Positions 15,089 to 25,953 of a DNA stretch of 64,000 bases are shown here, one piece after another. Position numbers and translations under genes: made by a program. Source of the DNA: CAVSMC01 sp963798655 (lineage in GTDB: Bacteria > Pseudomonadota > Gammaproteobacteria > Burkholderiales > Casimicrobiaceae); assembly GCA_963798655.1 (NCBI GenBank), contig CAWCUH010000012.1, positions 1-64,000 on the forward strand. Direction: 5' to 3'. Numbering within the stretch: position 1 is the stretch's first letter; each line of letters begins with the position of its first letter. The notes below the pieces were generated by a model. The model was given only the letters and a program-made list of their open reading frames with translations. It did not search any database and had not been told where the DNA came from.

Positions 15089-15714
15089 TCCAGCTGCACC
15101 GACGCCAGATCGCGCGCGAGGTCGGCCAGGATCTCGCCGAACGCCGACGACAGCGCACTCGCGAACTGCTCCGGCTGGTTCGCCGACAGCGGTACGCTCC
15201 TGCGGTACTCCCTGGACCAGAACGGCGACGCCGAATCCGCGCGCGACAGGTAGTACGTGATCGCCATCTCGGCGGAAGGCTTCGCCGCGTTGCGCACGTC
15301 GCCGTACAGCGCCTCGACGAACCCGTCGAGCACGTAGTCGGCGTCGAGCGATGCACCCGGCTGCGCGACGCGGCTGAATACGTGCGCCCGATCCAGTGCG
15401 CGCGCCGTCGCCTCCGCAATCATCGCCGCGGGCGGCACCAGGAATTCGGTGTAGAAGTCGCTCGCGTACCTGAGATCGGATTCGCGGTAGACGAACGACC
15501 TGCCGCGAAACGGCGTCGCAACGTTGATCGCGCCGACGCGAAGCGACGCCTGCTTCGGCTGCTTCGCCGCCGGCGGCGCGGGCGGCTCGAGCAGGAACAT
15601 GTTCTTCACCGGCGCGGGGCGCGACAGCGCCTGGCAACCGAGGATCGCCGGCACGGCGAGCACCGCAGGCAGCAGCACGAGCGCGCGCCGCGCGCGCGAC
15701 GGAGGCGCGTTCAT
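15082..15714 (-). CDS. ABC-type transport auxiliary lipoprotein (210 aa)
   Basis: Last gene of the MCE operon. The signal peptide ends in lipobox ILGC; the mature part starts QALSRPAPVKNMFLL and shows the ABC_trans_aux (PqiC/YmbA-like) pattern: LRVGAINVATPFRGRSFVYRESDLRY, DFYTEFLVPPAAMI and a C-terminal half resembling an LptE-like sandwich. Such lipoproteins link MCE assemblies to the outer membrane. ATG 15714 overlaps the MCE stop (ATGA). The stop codon is inside dispersed repeat copy C; the native end may have been slightly longer. Confidence 0.85.
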   Translation of the reverse strand: MNAPPSRARRALVLLPAVLAVPAILGCQALSRPAPVKNMFLLEPPAPPAAKQPKQASLRVGAINVATPFRGRSFVYRESDLRYASDFYTEFLVPPAAMIAEATARALDRAHVFSRVAQPGASLDADYVLDGFVEALYGDVRNAAKPSAEMAITYYLSRADSASPFWSREYRRSVPLSANQPEQFASALSSAFGEILADLARDLASVQLEK

Positions 15715-16775
15715 TTCGACCTTTCCACGGGCTGCGGGGGCGCACCGAACAGCAGGCCCGACGGGTACTGCTTCGCGTTCTCGGTGAGGTCGCGCAGGTT
15801 GTCGGTGATCTGGCGGAGGTTCTCGATCGTCGTCGCGAGATCGCCCTCGCCGCCACCGAAGATCTTGTCGAGCCGCGCCAACGTGCGCGCCATGCTCGCG
15901 AGCGACTTCTTGAGGTTCGGGTCGTCGACGAGCGTGCGCACGCGCTCGAGCGTCGCTGACGCGTCGTCGGGAAGCCTCTTCAGCGCGGGATTGTCGAGTG
16001 TCTGCTTCAGCTCCGCGTTGCTCGCGCGGAGCTCGGCGAGCAGCGCCGTCGCCTCGCTCGATATCTTCCTCGTGTCGAGGCCGGCGAGCGTGCTGTCCAG
16101 ACGGTCGAGCGTGCGCGCGGTGCGCTCCGAGATGCCTCGCGTGTCGAGCGCGCCGATGCGGTCGTTCAGCGTCACCAGCAGCGTATTGAGCTTGCTCACC
16201 GTGCCTTCGACGTCGAGGCGGTGCAGCCGGTCCATGATGTCCGACGCGGCGTTGACGAACTGAGCGACCGTCGACGGCGAGCTCGGGATGTACGTGTAGA
16301 CCGGAATCCAGTCGATCGGCAGCGGCGCGTTCGCTTCCGGATTGACGTAGTCGATCTCGAGATAGTTCGTGCCGGTGATGCCTTGCGGTGCGATACGGAT
16401 GCGCAGGCCGCGCTCGACCTCGAGGGCGGCGTTCTGCGGGCTGGTGATGTCGCCGGCAGCCGTGCGCCCGCCGAGCAGCTGCGGCTGGAGCTGCGCTTCG
16501 ACGAGCACGTAGCGCAGCCGCTCCGACATCGGCTTGTCGAGCTGGTAACGGGTGTAGGTGAACGTGATCTTGGTCACATCGCCGACGACGACACCGCGAT
16601 ACTTGACCTTCGAGCCGATGTCGAGACCCTGCACCGACTCGTTGAAATAGGTCTCGATCGTGATGCGCGGCTGGAACCAGCGGCCGGAGCCGATGACGAG
16701 CAGCAGCAGCACGCCGACGACGACGGCGCCGATGACGAACAGCCCGAGCTTGAAGTAGTTTGCCTTGACGGACAT
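15711..16775 (-). CDS. MCE-domain (MlaD-like) substrate-binding protein (354 aa)
   Basis: Inner-membrane-anchored MCE protein of a lipid ABC transporter. One N-terminal membrane helix (about residues 9-29) is followed by a MlaD domain (ITIETYFNESVQGLDIGSKVKYRGVVVGDVTKI, IAPQGITGTNYLEIDYV). A long C-terminal helical region with heptad-like LDRLDSTLAGL and SLASMARTLARLDKI repeats probably forms a periplasmic tube or bridge. Longer than canonical MlaD (~180 aa), closer to single-MCE proteins of pqi/yeb-like or Rv-type systems. Start overlaps the ATPase stop (TGATG). Confidence 0.9.
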   Translation of the reverse strand: MSVKANYFKLGLFVIGAVVVGVLLLLVIGSGRWFQPRITIETYFNESVQGLDIGSKVKYRGVVVGDVTKITFTYTRYQLDKPMSERLRYVLVEAQLQPQLLGGRTAAGDITSPQNAALEVERGLRIRIAPQGITGTNYLEIDYVNPEANAPLPIDWIPVYTYIPSSPSTVAQFVNAASDIMDRLHRLDVEGTVSKLNTLLVTLNDRIGALDTRGISERTARTLDRLDSTLAGLDTRKISSEATALLAELRASNAELKQTLDNPALKRLPDDASATLERVRTLVDDPNLKKSLASMARTLARLDKIFGGGEGDLATTIENLRQITDNLRDLTENAKQYPSGLLFGAPPQPVERSK

Positions 16776-17545
16776 CAGGCGGTCGCCGACTCGGGCTCGC
16801 GACGGAAGAACGCCCGCACGTGCGGATCGTCGCTTTCATCGCGCAGCCTCCTCGGATCCCCTTCGGCGATGATACCGCGCACCGCGCGGTGCAGCAGGAT
16901 CACCCGATCGGTGGCGACGAACACGCTCGCGAGATCGTGCGTGACCATGACGAACGTCACGCCGAGATTGTCCGCGAGCCGGCGTATCGTCGCATCGAGC
17001 GACGCGGCCGTCACCGGATCGAGGCCCGATGACGGCTCGTCGAGGAAGAGAATGGCCGGGTCGAGCGCCATCGCGCGCGCGATGCCGGCGCGCTTCTGCA
17101 TGCCGCCGGAGAGTTCCGCGGGCAAGTGGCCGGTGAACGCTTCGAGCCCGACCAGCGACAGCTTCATCCGCGCGACGAGGTCGATCGCCTCGTCGGGCAG
17201 GTCCGTGTACACCTCGAGCGGCAAGCGCACGTTCTCGAGCAGCGTCATCGAGCCGAACAGCGCGCCCGACTGGTACATGACGCCGATCTTGCGCAGGATC
17301 CGCTCGCGCGTCGTCTCGTCGGCCGCCCACATGTCGTCGTCGCCGAACATCACGCGGCCGGAGACCGGCGGCAAGAGCGCGATCATCGTCTTCATGATCG
17401 TCGTCTTGCCCGAGCCCGAGCCGCCGAGGATGCCGAACACCTCGCCGCGGCGAACGTCGAACGTGATGTGCTCCATGATCGCGTTGCCCTCGTAGCCGAC
17501 GGCCAGATCCTCGACGTGGATGAGTGTTTCGCGCGCTTCGCTCAT
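16775..17545 (-). CDS. Lipid ABC transporter ATPase, MlaF-like (256 aa)
   Basis: ATPase subunit partnering the MlaE-type permease. Walker A GGSGSGKTT (near 39-47), Q-loop VMYQSGALF, signature LSGGMQKRAGIARA, Walker B ILFLDEPSSGLDP and His switch VTHD. The SGALF sequence after the Q-loop and the GGM in the signature are characteristic of the MlaF group. ATG 17545 overlaps the permease stop (ATGA), so the four genes form one coupled operon. Confidence 0.92.
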   Translation of the reverse strand: MSEARETLIHVEDLAVGYEGNAIMEHITFDVRRGEVFGILGGSGSGKTTIMKTMIALLPPVSGRVMFGDDDMWAADETTRERILRKIGVMYQSGALFGSMTLLENVRLPLEVYTDLPDEAIDLVARMKLSLVGLEAFTGHLPAELSGGMQKRAGIARAMALDPAILFLDEPSSGLDPVTAASLDATIRRLADNLGVTFVMVTHDLASVFVATDRVILLHRAVRGIIAEGDPRRLRDESDDPHVRAFFRREPESATA

Positions 17546-18654
17546 ATGTCGAGCACGTAGTATGCGAACGCGAACACGCCGTCGAGCGCGACCAGCAGGA
17601 TGATCCCGGACACCACCGCGCGCGTCGCGGCCTCGCCGACCGCCGACGCTCCGGCACTCGTCTGCAGGCCGCGCAGGCAACCGATGCCGGCCACGGTCAC
17701 CGCGAATATGAACGACTTGATGAAGCCGGCGAGGAAGTCGGTCATGTTCACCGCCGAGTCGACTTCCTTCAGGAACGTGACGAACGGGATCGAGAACGAC
17801 GTCATCGTGATCGCGCCGCCGAGCAGACCGACAAGATCCGAGTAGAGCGTCAGCAGCGGCGTCATCAGCAACGCGGCGATCACGCGCGGCGTCACCAGGA
17901 AGCGGACGGGATCGAGGCCCATCGTCGACAGCGCGTCGACCTCCTGGTTCACGCGCATCGTGCCGATCTCGGCGGCGAACGCCGCGCCCGAGCGTCCGGC
18001 GAGGAGGATCGCCGTCATCAGCGGGCCCAGCTCGCGCAGCATCGCGAGGCCGATCAGGTCGGCGACGAAGATCTCCGCGCCGAAGCGCTTCATCGGCACC
18101 GCCGACTGGAAGGCGAGGATCATGCCGAGCAGCAGCGAGATCAGCGTCACGATCGGCAGTCCGTCGACGCCCACGCGCTCGCAGATGTGCCAGACGTCGC
18201 TCCAGCGCACGCTCGACGGATGGCGCGCAGCGTAAGCGAGCGCCGACGTGCCCTGACCGATGAACGCGATCTGGTTGCGCAGGTCGCGGCCGATGTGCGC
18301 CGCGTGCCGGCCGATCTCCTCGACGACCGGTCCGCGGCGGGGCTGTGGATCGAGATCATGGTCGAACACGTCGGGCTTGTACTGCGCAAGCAGCGTCGCA
18401 ATCGCGGGCTTCAGGTTCGCGATCTCGACCTTGCCCGCGCGCGGATGGCGCAGCAATTCGACGAACAGCGCCACGCCGGCGCCGTCGCAGTAGTCGACTC
18501 CGCCGGCGTCCACCAGCAGCGGTTTGGCGGGATCCGCGGCGGCGGCGGTTCGAGCGGCGGGCCACAGCTCGCCGAGCGACGCCGCATCGAGCCTGCCGGT
18601 CAATGCAAGCACGCGGCGTCCCTGCTCGTCGTCCCGGATCGCAAGCGCTGCCAT
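17542..18654 (-). CDS. STAS-MlaE fusion permease of lipid ABC transporter (370 aa)
   Basis: First gene of the operon. Residues 1-110 form a STAS-like domain (LALTGRLDAASLGELWPAA, LLVDAGGVDYCDGAGVALFVELL), the role played by separate MlaB in enterobacteria. Residues 120-370 are the MlaE permease: GLPIVTLISLLLGMILAFQ, LGPLMTAILLAGRSGAAFAAEIGTM, EVDALSTMGLDPVRFLV and hydrophobic segments to the C-terminus. The fusion gives built-in regulation of the ATPase-permease core. The start at ATG 18654 excludes an unconserved upstream extension. Confidence 0.92.
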   Translation of the reverse strand: MAALAIRDDEQGRRVLALTGRLDAASLGELWPAARTAAAADPAKPLLVDAGGVDYCDGAGVALFVELLRHPRAGKVEIANLKPAIATLLAQYKPDVFDHDLDPQPRRGPVVEEIGRHAAHIGRDLRNQIAFIGQGTSALAYAARHPSSVRWSDVWHICERVGVDGLPIVTLISLLLGMILAFQSAVPMKRFGAEIFVADLIGLAMLRELGPLMTAILLAGRSGAAFAAEIGTMRVNQEVDALSTMGLDPVRFLVTPRVIAALLMTPLLTLYSDLVGLLGGAITMTSFSIPFVTFLKEVDSAVNMTDFLAGFIKSFIFAVTVAGIGCLRGLQTSAGASAVGEAATRAVVSGIILLVALDGVFAFAYYVLDI

Positions 18655-18727
18655 GTCGATAGAAGCGTGTTGTTCTGTTGTGATGCGGCGCAGGACGCCG
18701 CGCCGCGGCCGCGCGCAGTTTAGCAAA

Positions 18728-20084
18728 TCAGTGAAGCTTCACGCGCGGCTCGGTGCGGTGCGTGATCCAGCCGGCGAGCGTGTGCAGCGCGACGCGCGCG
18801 AAGCCGTGCAGCGCGAGCAGATGCATCCGGTAAAGGCTCCAGTACATGAAGCGCGCGAACAGGCCGTCGACCCAGAGATTGCCGCCGATCAGCCGTCCCA
18901 TCAGGTTGCCGACGGCGCTGTACTCGCCGAAGGACACGAGGGAGCCGAAATCGCGGTAGCGGAACGCCGGTAGCGACCGGCCGGCGATGCGCGCCGCCAT
19001 CGAACGCACGAGCAGGCTCGCTTCCTGATGCGCCGCCTGCGCGCGCGGCGGCACGGTTCCGCCGCCGGGCATCGGGGCCGCCGCGCAGTCGCCGATCGCA
19101 AAGATCGCGTCGTCACGCGTGGTCTGCAGCGTCGAACGCACAACGAGCTGGTTCGCGCGATTGGTCTCCAGGCCGTCGAGGTCTCTTGAGCCAGTCCGGC
19201 GCCTTGATGCCGGCCGCCCACACGCGAAGATCCGCCTCGATGCGCTCTCCGCCGTCGAGCGTGACGCCGCCGGCGTCGACGCTGACGACGCGCCGTCCGG
19301 TCATCACCTCGACGCCCAGATCATCGAGCAGCTTGTGCGCGGCCTTCGACAACCGTTCGGGCAGCGCGGGAAGGATGCGCGGCCCTGCCTCGATCAGCAC
19401 GATGCGCACGTTGCGCTCGGGATCGATCCGGTCGAATCCGTACGACGCGAGCATGCGCATCGCGTTGTGCAGCTCGGCGCAGAGCTCGACACCGGTTGCG
19501 CCGGCGCCGACGACGGCCACCGAGATCTGGTCGCGCGCGAGCGGACGCGCCATCGTGTTCGCGCGGAGGCACGCGTCGATCAGACGCCGATGGAACCGTC
19601 CGGCTTCATCCGACGTCTCGAGCTGGATCGTGTGCTCGCGCACGCCCGGCGTGCCGAAATCGTTGCCCGTGCTGCCGACGGCGATGACGAGCGTGTCGTA
19701 GCCGAAAGCGCGCCGCGGCGTCACTTCGCGGCCTTCCTCGTTGAACGACGGCGCGACGCGCACCTCGCGCCGCGCGCGATCGAGGCCGTCCATCGCGCCG
19801 AGTCGAAAGTGGAAGCCGTGCCAGCGCGCCTGCGCGAGATAGTCGAGCGACTGATCGTCGATGCCGAGCGAGCCCGCGGCGACCTGATGCAGCAGCGGCT
19901 TCCACAGATGCGTGCGGCCGCAGTCGATCAGCGAGATGTGCGCGCGGCCGCGCTTGCCAAGGCGGTCGCCGAGCCTGGTGACGAGCTCGAGGCCGCCGGC
20001 GCCGCCACCGACGACGACGATGCGGTGCAGTTGTTCTTTGTTGTGCCAAGACGTTGCGTCGTTGACTCGAATTTTCGCCGGCAA
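18728..20084 (-). pseudogene. ndh: Type II NADH dehydrogenase, split by a frameshift
   Basis: FAD/NAD-dependent, non-proton-pumping NADH:quinone oxidoreductase. The first part (20084 to about 19185) has the FAD Rossmann motif VVVGGGAGGLELV, HLWKPLLHQVAAGSL and the NADH motif VVGAGATGVELCAEL. At ADLRVWAAGIKAPDWLK an extra base (around 19184) shifts the frame. The rest (LDGLETNRANQLVVRSTLQT, IFAIGDCAAAPMPGG, VSFGEYSAVGNLMG and the C-terminal membrane-associated part) continues to 18728. Otherwise full length. The start is a TTG and uncertain. Either a recent null mutation or a consensus error. Confidence 0.85.
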
Positions 20085-20132
20085 TCGCTCCGGCGCACAG
20101 CGTACAACGAAAGTCGGCTCGCCAGGACTTCC

Positions 20133-21371
20133 CTACGCCGACAGAAGGTCGTGCACCGCGGATGCGACGACGTGCGTCGCGCGGCGCAGGTCCTCGAGGA
20201 GCAGGTTCTCGTCCGGTCGCTTGGCGTTCGACTCCGCAATCGTCCTCGGGCCGGCTCCGTAAAGGACGATCGGCACGCCGTGCTCGCCGTAGAGCCGCGC
20301 GTCGGCGTACAGCGGAACCCCGACCGCCGGAATGTCGACGCCGAACACGCGCTCGCCGTGCCGGCGGATCGCCGCGACGAGCTTCTCGTGCCCGGGCAGC
20401 GGCGTCAATGCGTGCGCGAGCAGCAGCCGGCGGATGTCGACGCGAATGCCGTCATGCGCGCGCACCGCGTTTTCGATCAGCGAGCGCACGCGCGCTTCGA
20501 CGTCGGACGGCTGCTCTTCCGGCGTCATCCGGCGGTCGAGCCGCAGCGCCAGCCGATCGGGAACGACATTCGTGTTGATGCCGCCGTGCAGCAGTCCGAC
20601 GATCATCGTCGGATGATCGATGCCCGGCACTGCGGATTTTTTCGCTTGCAGCGCGTCGGCTTCCGCGTACAGCGCGTTCAGGATCGCTGCGCCGGCGCGA
20701 AACGCGTCGCGGCCGGTCTCGGGCATCGCGCCGTGGCCCGACTTGCCGTGCACGGTGACTTCCAGCTGCAGGCAGCCGTTGTGCGCGGTGACCACCGCAT
20801 AGCTGAAGCTCGCGGCGATCGCGTAGTCCGGCTTGGTCAACCGGCGCTCGAGCAGGAATCCCGGTCCCGCAAGACCGCCGAATTCCTCGTCGTACGTGAA
20901 ATGCAGCTCGACAGCACCGGCGAGCCGCGCGCCGCCTCGTGCGAGCGCGCGCAATGCACCGAGCGCGTACGTGTACGTCGCGATGTCCGACTTCGACACG
21001 GCGACGCCGCGGCCGTACATGCGCCCGTTCTCGACGACGCCTTCGTACGGCGGCTTGGTCCAGCCTTCGCCCGGCGGAACGACATCGCCGTGCGCGTTCA
21101 GCGCGATCGTCGGGCCGCCGTCCGCGAAGCGGTGGCGAACGATCAGGTTCGTCACGCTCGCCATGCCGTAGCTGCGCAGGAACTCGGCCGGAACGGGATG
21201 TCGTTCGACATCGAAGCCGAGCGCGCTCACGAGGCTCGCTGCCTTTTCCGCCGCGGGCGCGTTGTCGCCGGGCGGCGTGTCGGACGGCACGTGCACGATC
21301 TCGCGCAGGAACTCGACCTGTTGCGCGTGGTGAGCGTCGATCCAGCGGCCGAGATCGTCGTACGCACTCAT
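20133..21371 (-). CDS. M20-family amidohydrolase/deacylase (412 aa)
   Basis: ArgE/DapE/ACY1-type binuclear zinc hydrolase. Metal ligands are visible in LNAHGDVVPPGEGW, YDEEFGG (catalytic Glu) and the C-terminal ADARLYGEHGVPIVLYGAG; the dimerisation insert starts at LEVTVHGKSGHGAMPETG. The start ATG (21371) overlaps the stop of the allantoate amidohydrolase gene, so they are co-translated. In this setting an ureidoglycolate amidohydrolase or other carbamoyl/acyl amide step of allantoin breakdown is plausible, but the substrate cannot be read from sequence; a general peptidase is the alternative. Confidence 0.85.
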   Translation of the reverse strand: MSAYDDLGRWIDAHHAQQVEFLREIVHVPSDTPPGDNAPAAEKAASLVSALGFDVERHPVPAEFLRSYGMASVTNLIVRHRFADGGPTIALNAHGDVVPPGEGWTKPPYEGVVENGRMYGRGVAVSKSDIATYTYALGALRALARGGARLAGAVELHFTYDEEFGGLAGPGFLLERRLTKPDYAIAASFSYAVVTAHNGCLQLEVTVHGKSGHGAMPETGRDAFRAGAAILNALYAEADALQAKKSAVPGIDHPTMIVGLLHGGINTNVVPDRLALRLDRRMTPEEQPSDVEARVRSLIENAVRAHDGIRVDIRRLLLAHALTPLPGHEKLVAAIRRHGERVFGVDIPAVGVPLYADARLYGEHGVPIVLYGAGPRTIAESNAKRPDENLLLEDLRRATHVVASAVHDLLSA

Positions 21372-22590
21372 CCGTCGAACCGCTCGAAGAAATGCAGCAA
21401 TGCCGAGGTCGCAACGTCGGCGTCCTCGGCGCTCATCGTCTCGTCGGGATGGTGGCTGATGCCGTTGTTGCCGCAGCGCACGAACAGCATCGCGATCGGC
21501 GCGACCGGCGCGAACACCATCGCGTCGTGACCGGCACCGCTCGGCAGGCGGCGCACGGCGATGCCTTGCGCCGCGATGGCGTCGGCGAATCGCTGCTGCA
21601 GCGCCGCGTCGCATGGCGCCGCATCGAGCTCGTAGAACGGCTCCGCGGTCACCGCGACGTTGCGCCGTTCGGCGATCCCGGCGCAGCGTGCCTGCAGCGC
21701 AGCGACGGCCGCGCGGCGCAGCGCGTCGTCGCCGGAGCGCACGTCGATCGTGAAGTCGACGTCCTGCGGGATCACGTTGATCGCGCCGGGCAGCACGCTC
21801 ATCTTGCCGACGGTGCCCACGAGGCCCGGATGGCTCGCGCAGTGATGCTCGACGGCGAGCACCATCTCGCTCGCGGCGGCAAGCGCGTCCTTGCGGCTGC
21901 CCATCGGAACGGTGCCCGCATGGCCGGCGAGGCCGGTCACGTTGACGCGAAGGCGCGTCGCGCCGGCGATCGCGGTGACCACACCGAGCGCGAGTCCCTC
22001 GTTCAGCAGCACCGGCCCCTGCTCGATGTGCGACTCGACGTAGGCAACGACGTCGCGGCCGCGCCGGTCGAGCGCGCGCCAGCCGTCGGGATCGCCGCCG
22101 AATTCGCTTAGCGCATCGCGAAGGGCGATGCCGGCATCGTCGCGGCGATCGAGCCACGCCGGATCGAAGCTGCCCGACATCGCCTTGCTGCCGATCAGCG
22201 CGGCGCCGAAGCGCACGCCCTCCTCGTCGCCGAAGCCGACCACTTCGATCGCGCAGCGCAAGCGCTTCCCGCGCGCACGGAGATCGTTCACGCACGCGAT
22301 CGCGCTGATCACGCCGAACAGCCCGTCGTACTTGCCGGCGTTGCGCACGCTGTCGATGTGCGAGCCGCTCATCAGCGTCGGTGCGTTCGTGCTCGCGCCC
22401 TCGTAGCGTCCGACGACGTTGCCGAGCGCGTCGTAGCCGGCGCTCATTCCGGCGTCGCGCATGAGCCCGATCAGATAATCGCCCGCCTCCGATGCTGCGC
22501 GGTGAGATACGTGCGGGTGAGGCGCGGCGGATCCTCGGTGAACGAGCCGAGCACGTCGGCCTGCCGCAACAGCTGCTGTCCGAAACGCAT
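21368..22590 (-). pseudogene. Allantoate amidohydrolase-like M20 enzyme, 5' frameshift
   Basis: M20 amidase of the AllC/HyuC/ureidopropionase group, likely hydrolysing allantoate. The body shows SGSHIDSVRNAGKYDGLFGV, GFGDEEGVRF, ESHIEQGPVL, GLAGHAGTVPMGSRKDAL and SGAGHDAMVFA, all family motifs. The N-terminus MRFGQQLLRQADVLGSFTED starts at ATG 22590 but is out of frame with the body; the frame changes around 22498-22508 (one base missing). Total 1223 bases. Without correction translation would need an internal start at about 22462, losing ~43 residues. Confidence 0.82.
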
Positions 22591-22605
22591 CGTCGCTCCC
22601 TCGCG

Positions 22606-23838
22606 TCAGCGCTCGACGAGTATCGCGCGAAAATCGTTGACGTTGGTGAGCGTCGGTCCGGTGACGATCGAGTCACCGAGCGCTTCGAAAAAGGCGTGTC
22701 CGTCGTTTGCGTCGAGACGCTCGCGCGGCTTGATGCCGAGCGCCCACGCGCGCTGCAGCGTGTCGGGTGCGACGATCGCGCCGGCGATCTCGTCGATGCC
22801 GTCGACGCCGTCGGTGTCGCCGGCGATCGCGTGCACGTTTTCGCGTCCGTCGAGCGCGATCGCGAGCGCGAGCAGGAACTCGACGTTGCGCCCGCCGCGG
22901 CCGTTGCCGCGCACGGTGACCGTCGTCTCGCCGCCGGACAGCAGCACGCACGGAGGCGCTAGCGGCTGCGCGTGCGAGGCGACCTGCTGCGCGATGCCGG
23001 CCATCACGCGCGCGACCTCGCGTGCCTCGCCCTCGATCGCGTCGCCGAGAATCGCCGGCGCGAACCCGGCGTCGCGAGCGAGCGCGGCAGCGGCTTCAAG
23101 CGCCATCTGCGGCGCGGCGATCATCCGCACGTGCGAGCGCGCGAGCCGTGGATCGCCCGGCTTGACGCTCTCGCCAGCGCCGGTGTCGAGCACGCGGCGA
23201 ACCGATGCCGGAACGTCCACGCCGTAGCGGCGAATGACGTCGAGCGCGTCGGCGCACGTCGTAGGATCCGCGACGGTCGGACCCGAAGCAATGTTGATCG
23301 GATCATCGCCGGGAACGTCGGACATCAGCAGCGTGACGACCTGCGCCGGATGACACGCGGCGCCCAGCCGGCCGCCCTTGATCGCCGACAGGTGCCGGCG
23401 CACGCAGTTGATCTCGCTGATGGTCGCACCGCACTTGAGCAGCGCGCGATTGACCGCCTGCTTGTCGTCGAGCGACACGCCGTCGGCGGGCAGCGCGAGT
23501 AGCGCGGAGCCGCCGCCGGAGATCAGGCAGACGACGAGATCGTCGGCGCGAAGGCCTTGCACGAGCGCGAGCATCCGCTTCGCGGCGTCACGGCCGGCGG
23601 CGTCGGGAACCGGATGCGCGGCTTCGACGATCTCGATCCGCTCGCACGGCACCGCATAGCCGTAACGCGTAACGACGAGCCCGGTCGCATCCGCCGTCCA
23701 GTGATCCTCGAACGCCTTCGCCATCGCCGCCGACGCCTTGCCGGCGCCGACGACGATCGTACGGCCTTTCGGACGCTCAGGCAGATGCGGCGGCAGGCAA
23801 CGCGACGGCTGCGCCGACGCGATGGCGGCGTCGAACAT
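22606..23838 (-). CDS. Glycerate 2-kinase, GckA/TtuD-type (MOFRL family)
   Basis: Phosphorylates D-glycerate, the step after tartronate semialdehyde reduction. An N-terminal DUF4147 domain (FDAAIASAQPSRCLPPHLP, VVGAGKASAAMAKAFE, CLISGGGSALLALP, NCVRRHLSAIKGGRLG) is followed by the C-terminal MOFRL domain (LLSGGETTVTVRGNGRGGRNVEF, AIAGDTDGVDGIDEIAGAIV). The conserved segment NPRELLRAMF extends upstream of the first in-frame ATG (23838). ATGs at 23888 and 23869 are out of frame, so the true start is probably earlier and hidden by an indel. Lies 15 bases before the allantoate hydrolase gene in the same direction. Confidence 0.85.
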   Translation of the reverse strand: MFDAAIASAQPSRCLPPHLPERPKGRTIVVGAGKASAAMAKAFEDHWTADATGLVVTRYGYAVPCERIEIVEAAHPVPDAAGRDAAKRMLALVQGLRADDLVVCLISGGGSALLALPADGVSLDDKQAVNRALLKCGATISEINCVRRHLSAIKGGRLGAACHPAQVVTLLMSDVPGDDPINIASGPTVADPTTCADALDVIRRYGVDVPASVRRVLDTGAGESVKPGDPRLARSHVRMIAAPQMALEAAAALARDAGFAPAILGDAIEGEAREVARVMAGIAQQVASHAQPLAPPCVLLSGGETTVTVRGNGRGGRNVEFLLALAIALDGRENVHAIAGDTDGVDGIDEIAGAIVAPDTLQRAWALGIKPRERLDANDGHAFFEALGDSIVTGPTLTNVNDFRAILVER

Positions 23839-23911
23839 CGCGCGAAGCAGTTCACGCGGGTTTGCGCATGACGCGCCAATGATCGCATGCAGCCGGCGCC
23901 CCGGCGCGTCG

Positions 23912-25706
<1,795 letters not shown>

Positions 25707-25953
25707 GGTCCTCCCCGCGCCGTCATCGGAACGGGGATTGGCAGCCAGTATCGCTGCGGCTCGCGCGCGATAAGACGCTGGTCGAGCAGTCGAGTGCCCC
25801 GCCATGGGGACGAATGGCTCTTGCAATTCCGGCCCGACGATGTTTAGACTCGCCGCCTCGGATACGCCTCCGGCGGGAGCAAGCCTGTTCGCTCCCTCCG
25901 TGACGGCGTGACGATCCGGCGAATCGCGTATCGATGCCCAGGGGAGGGGAATC

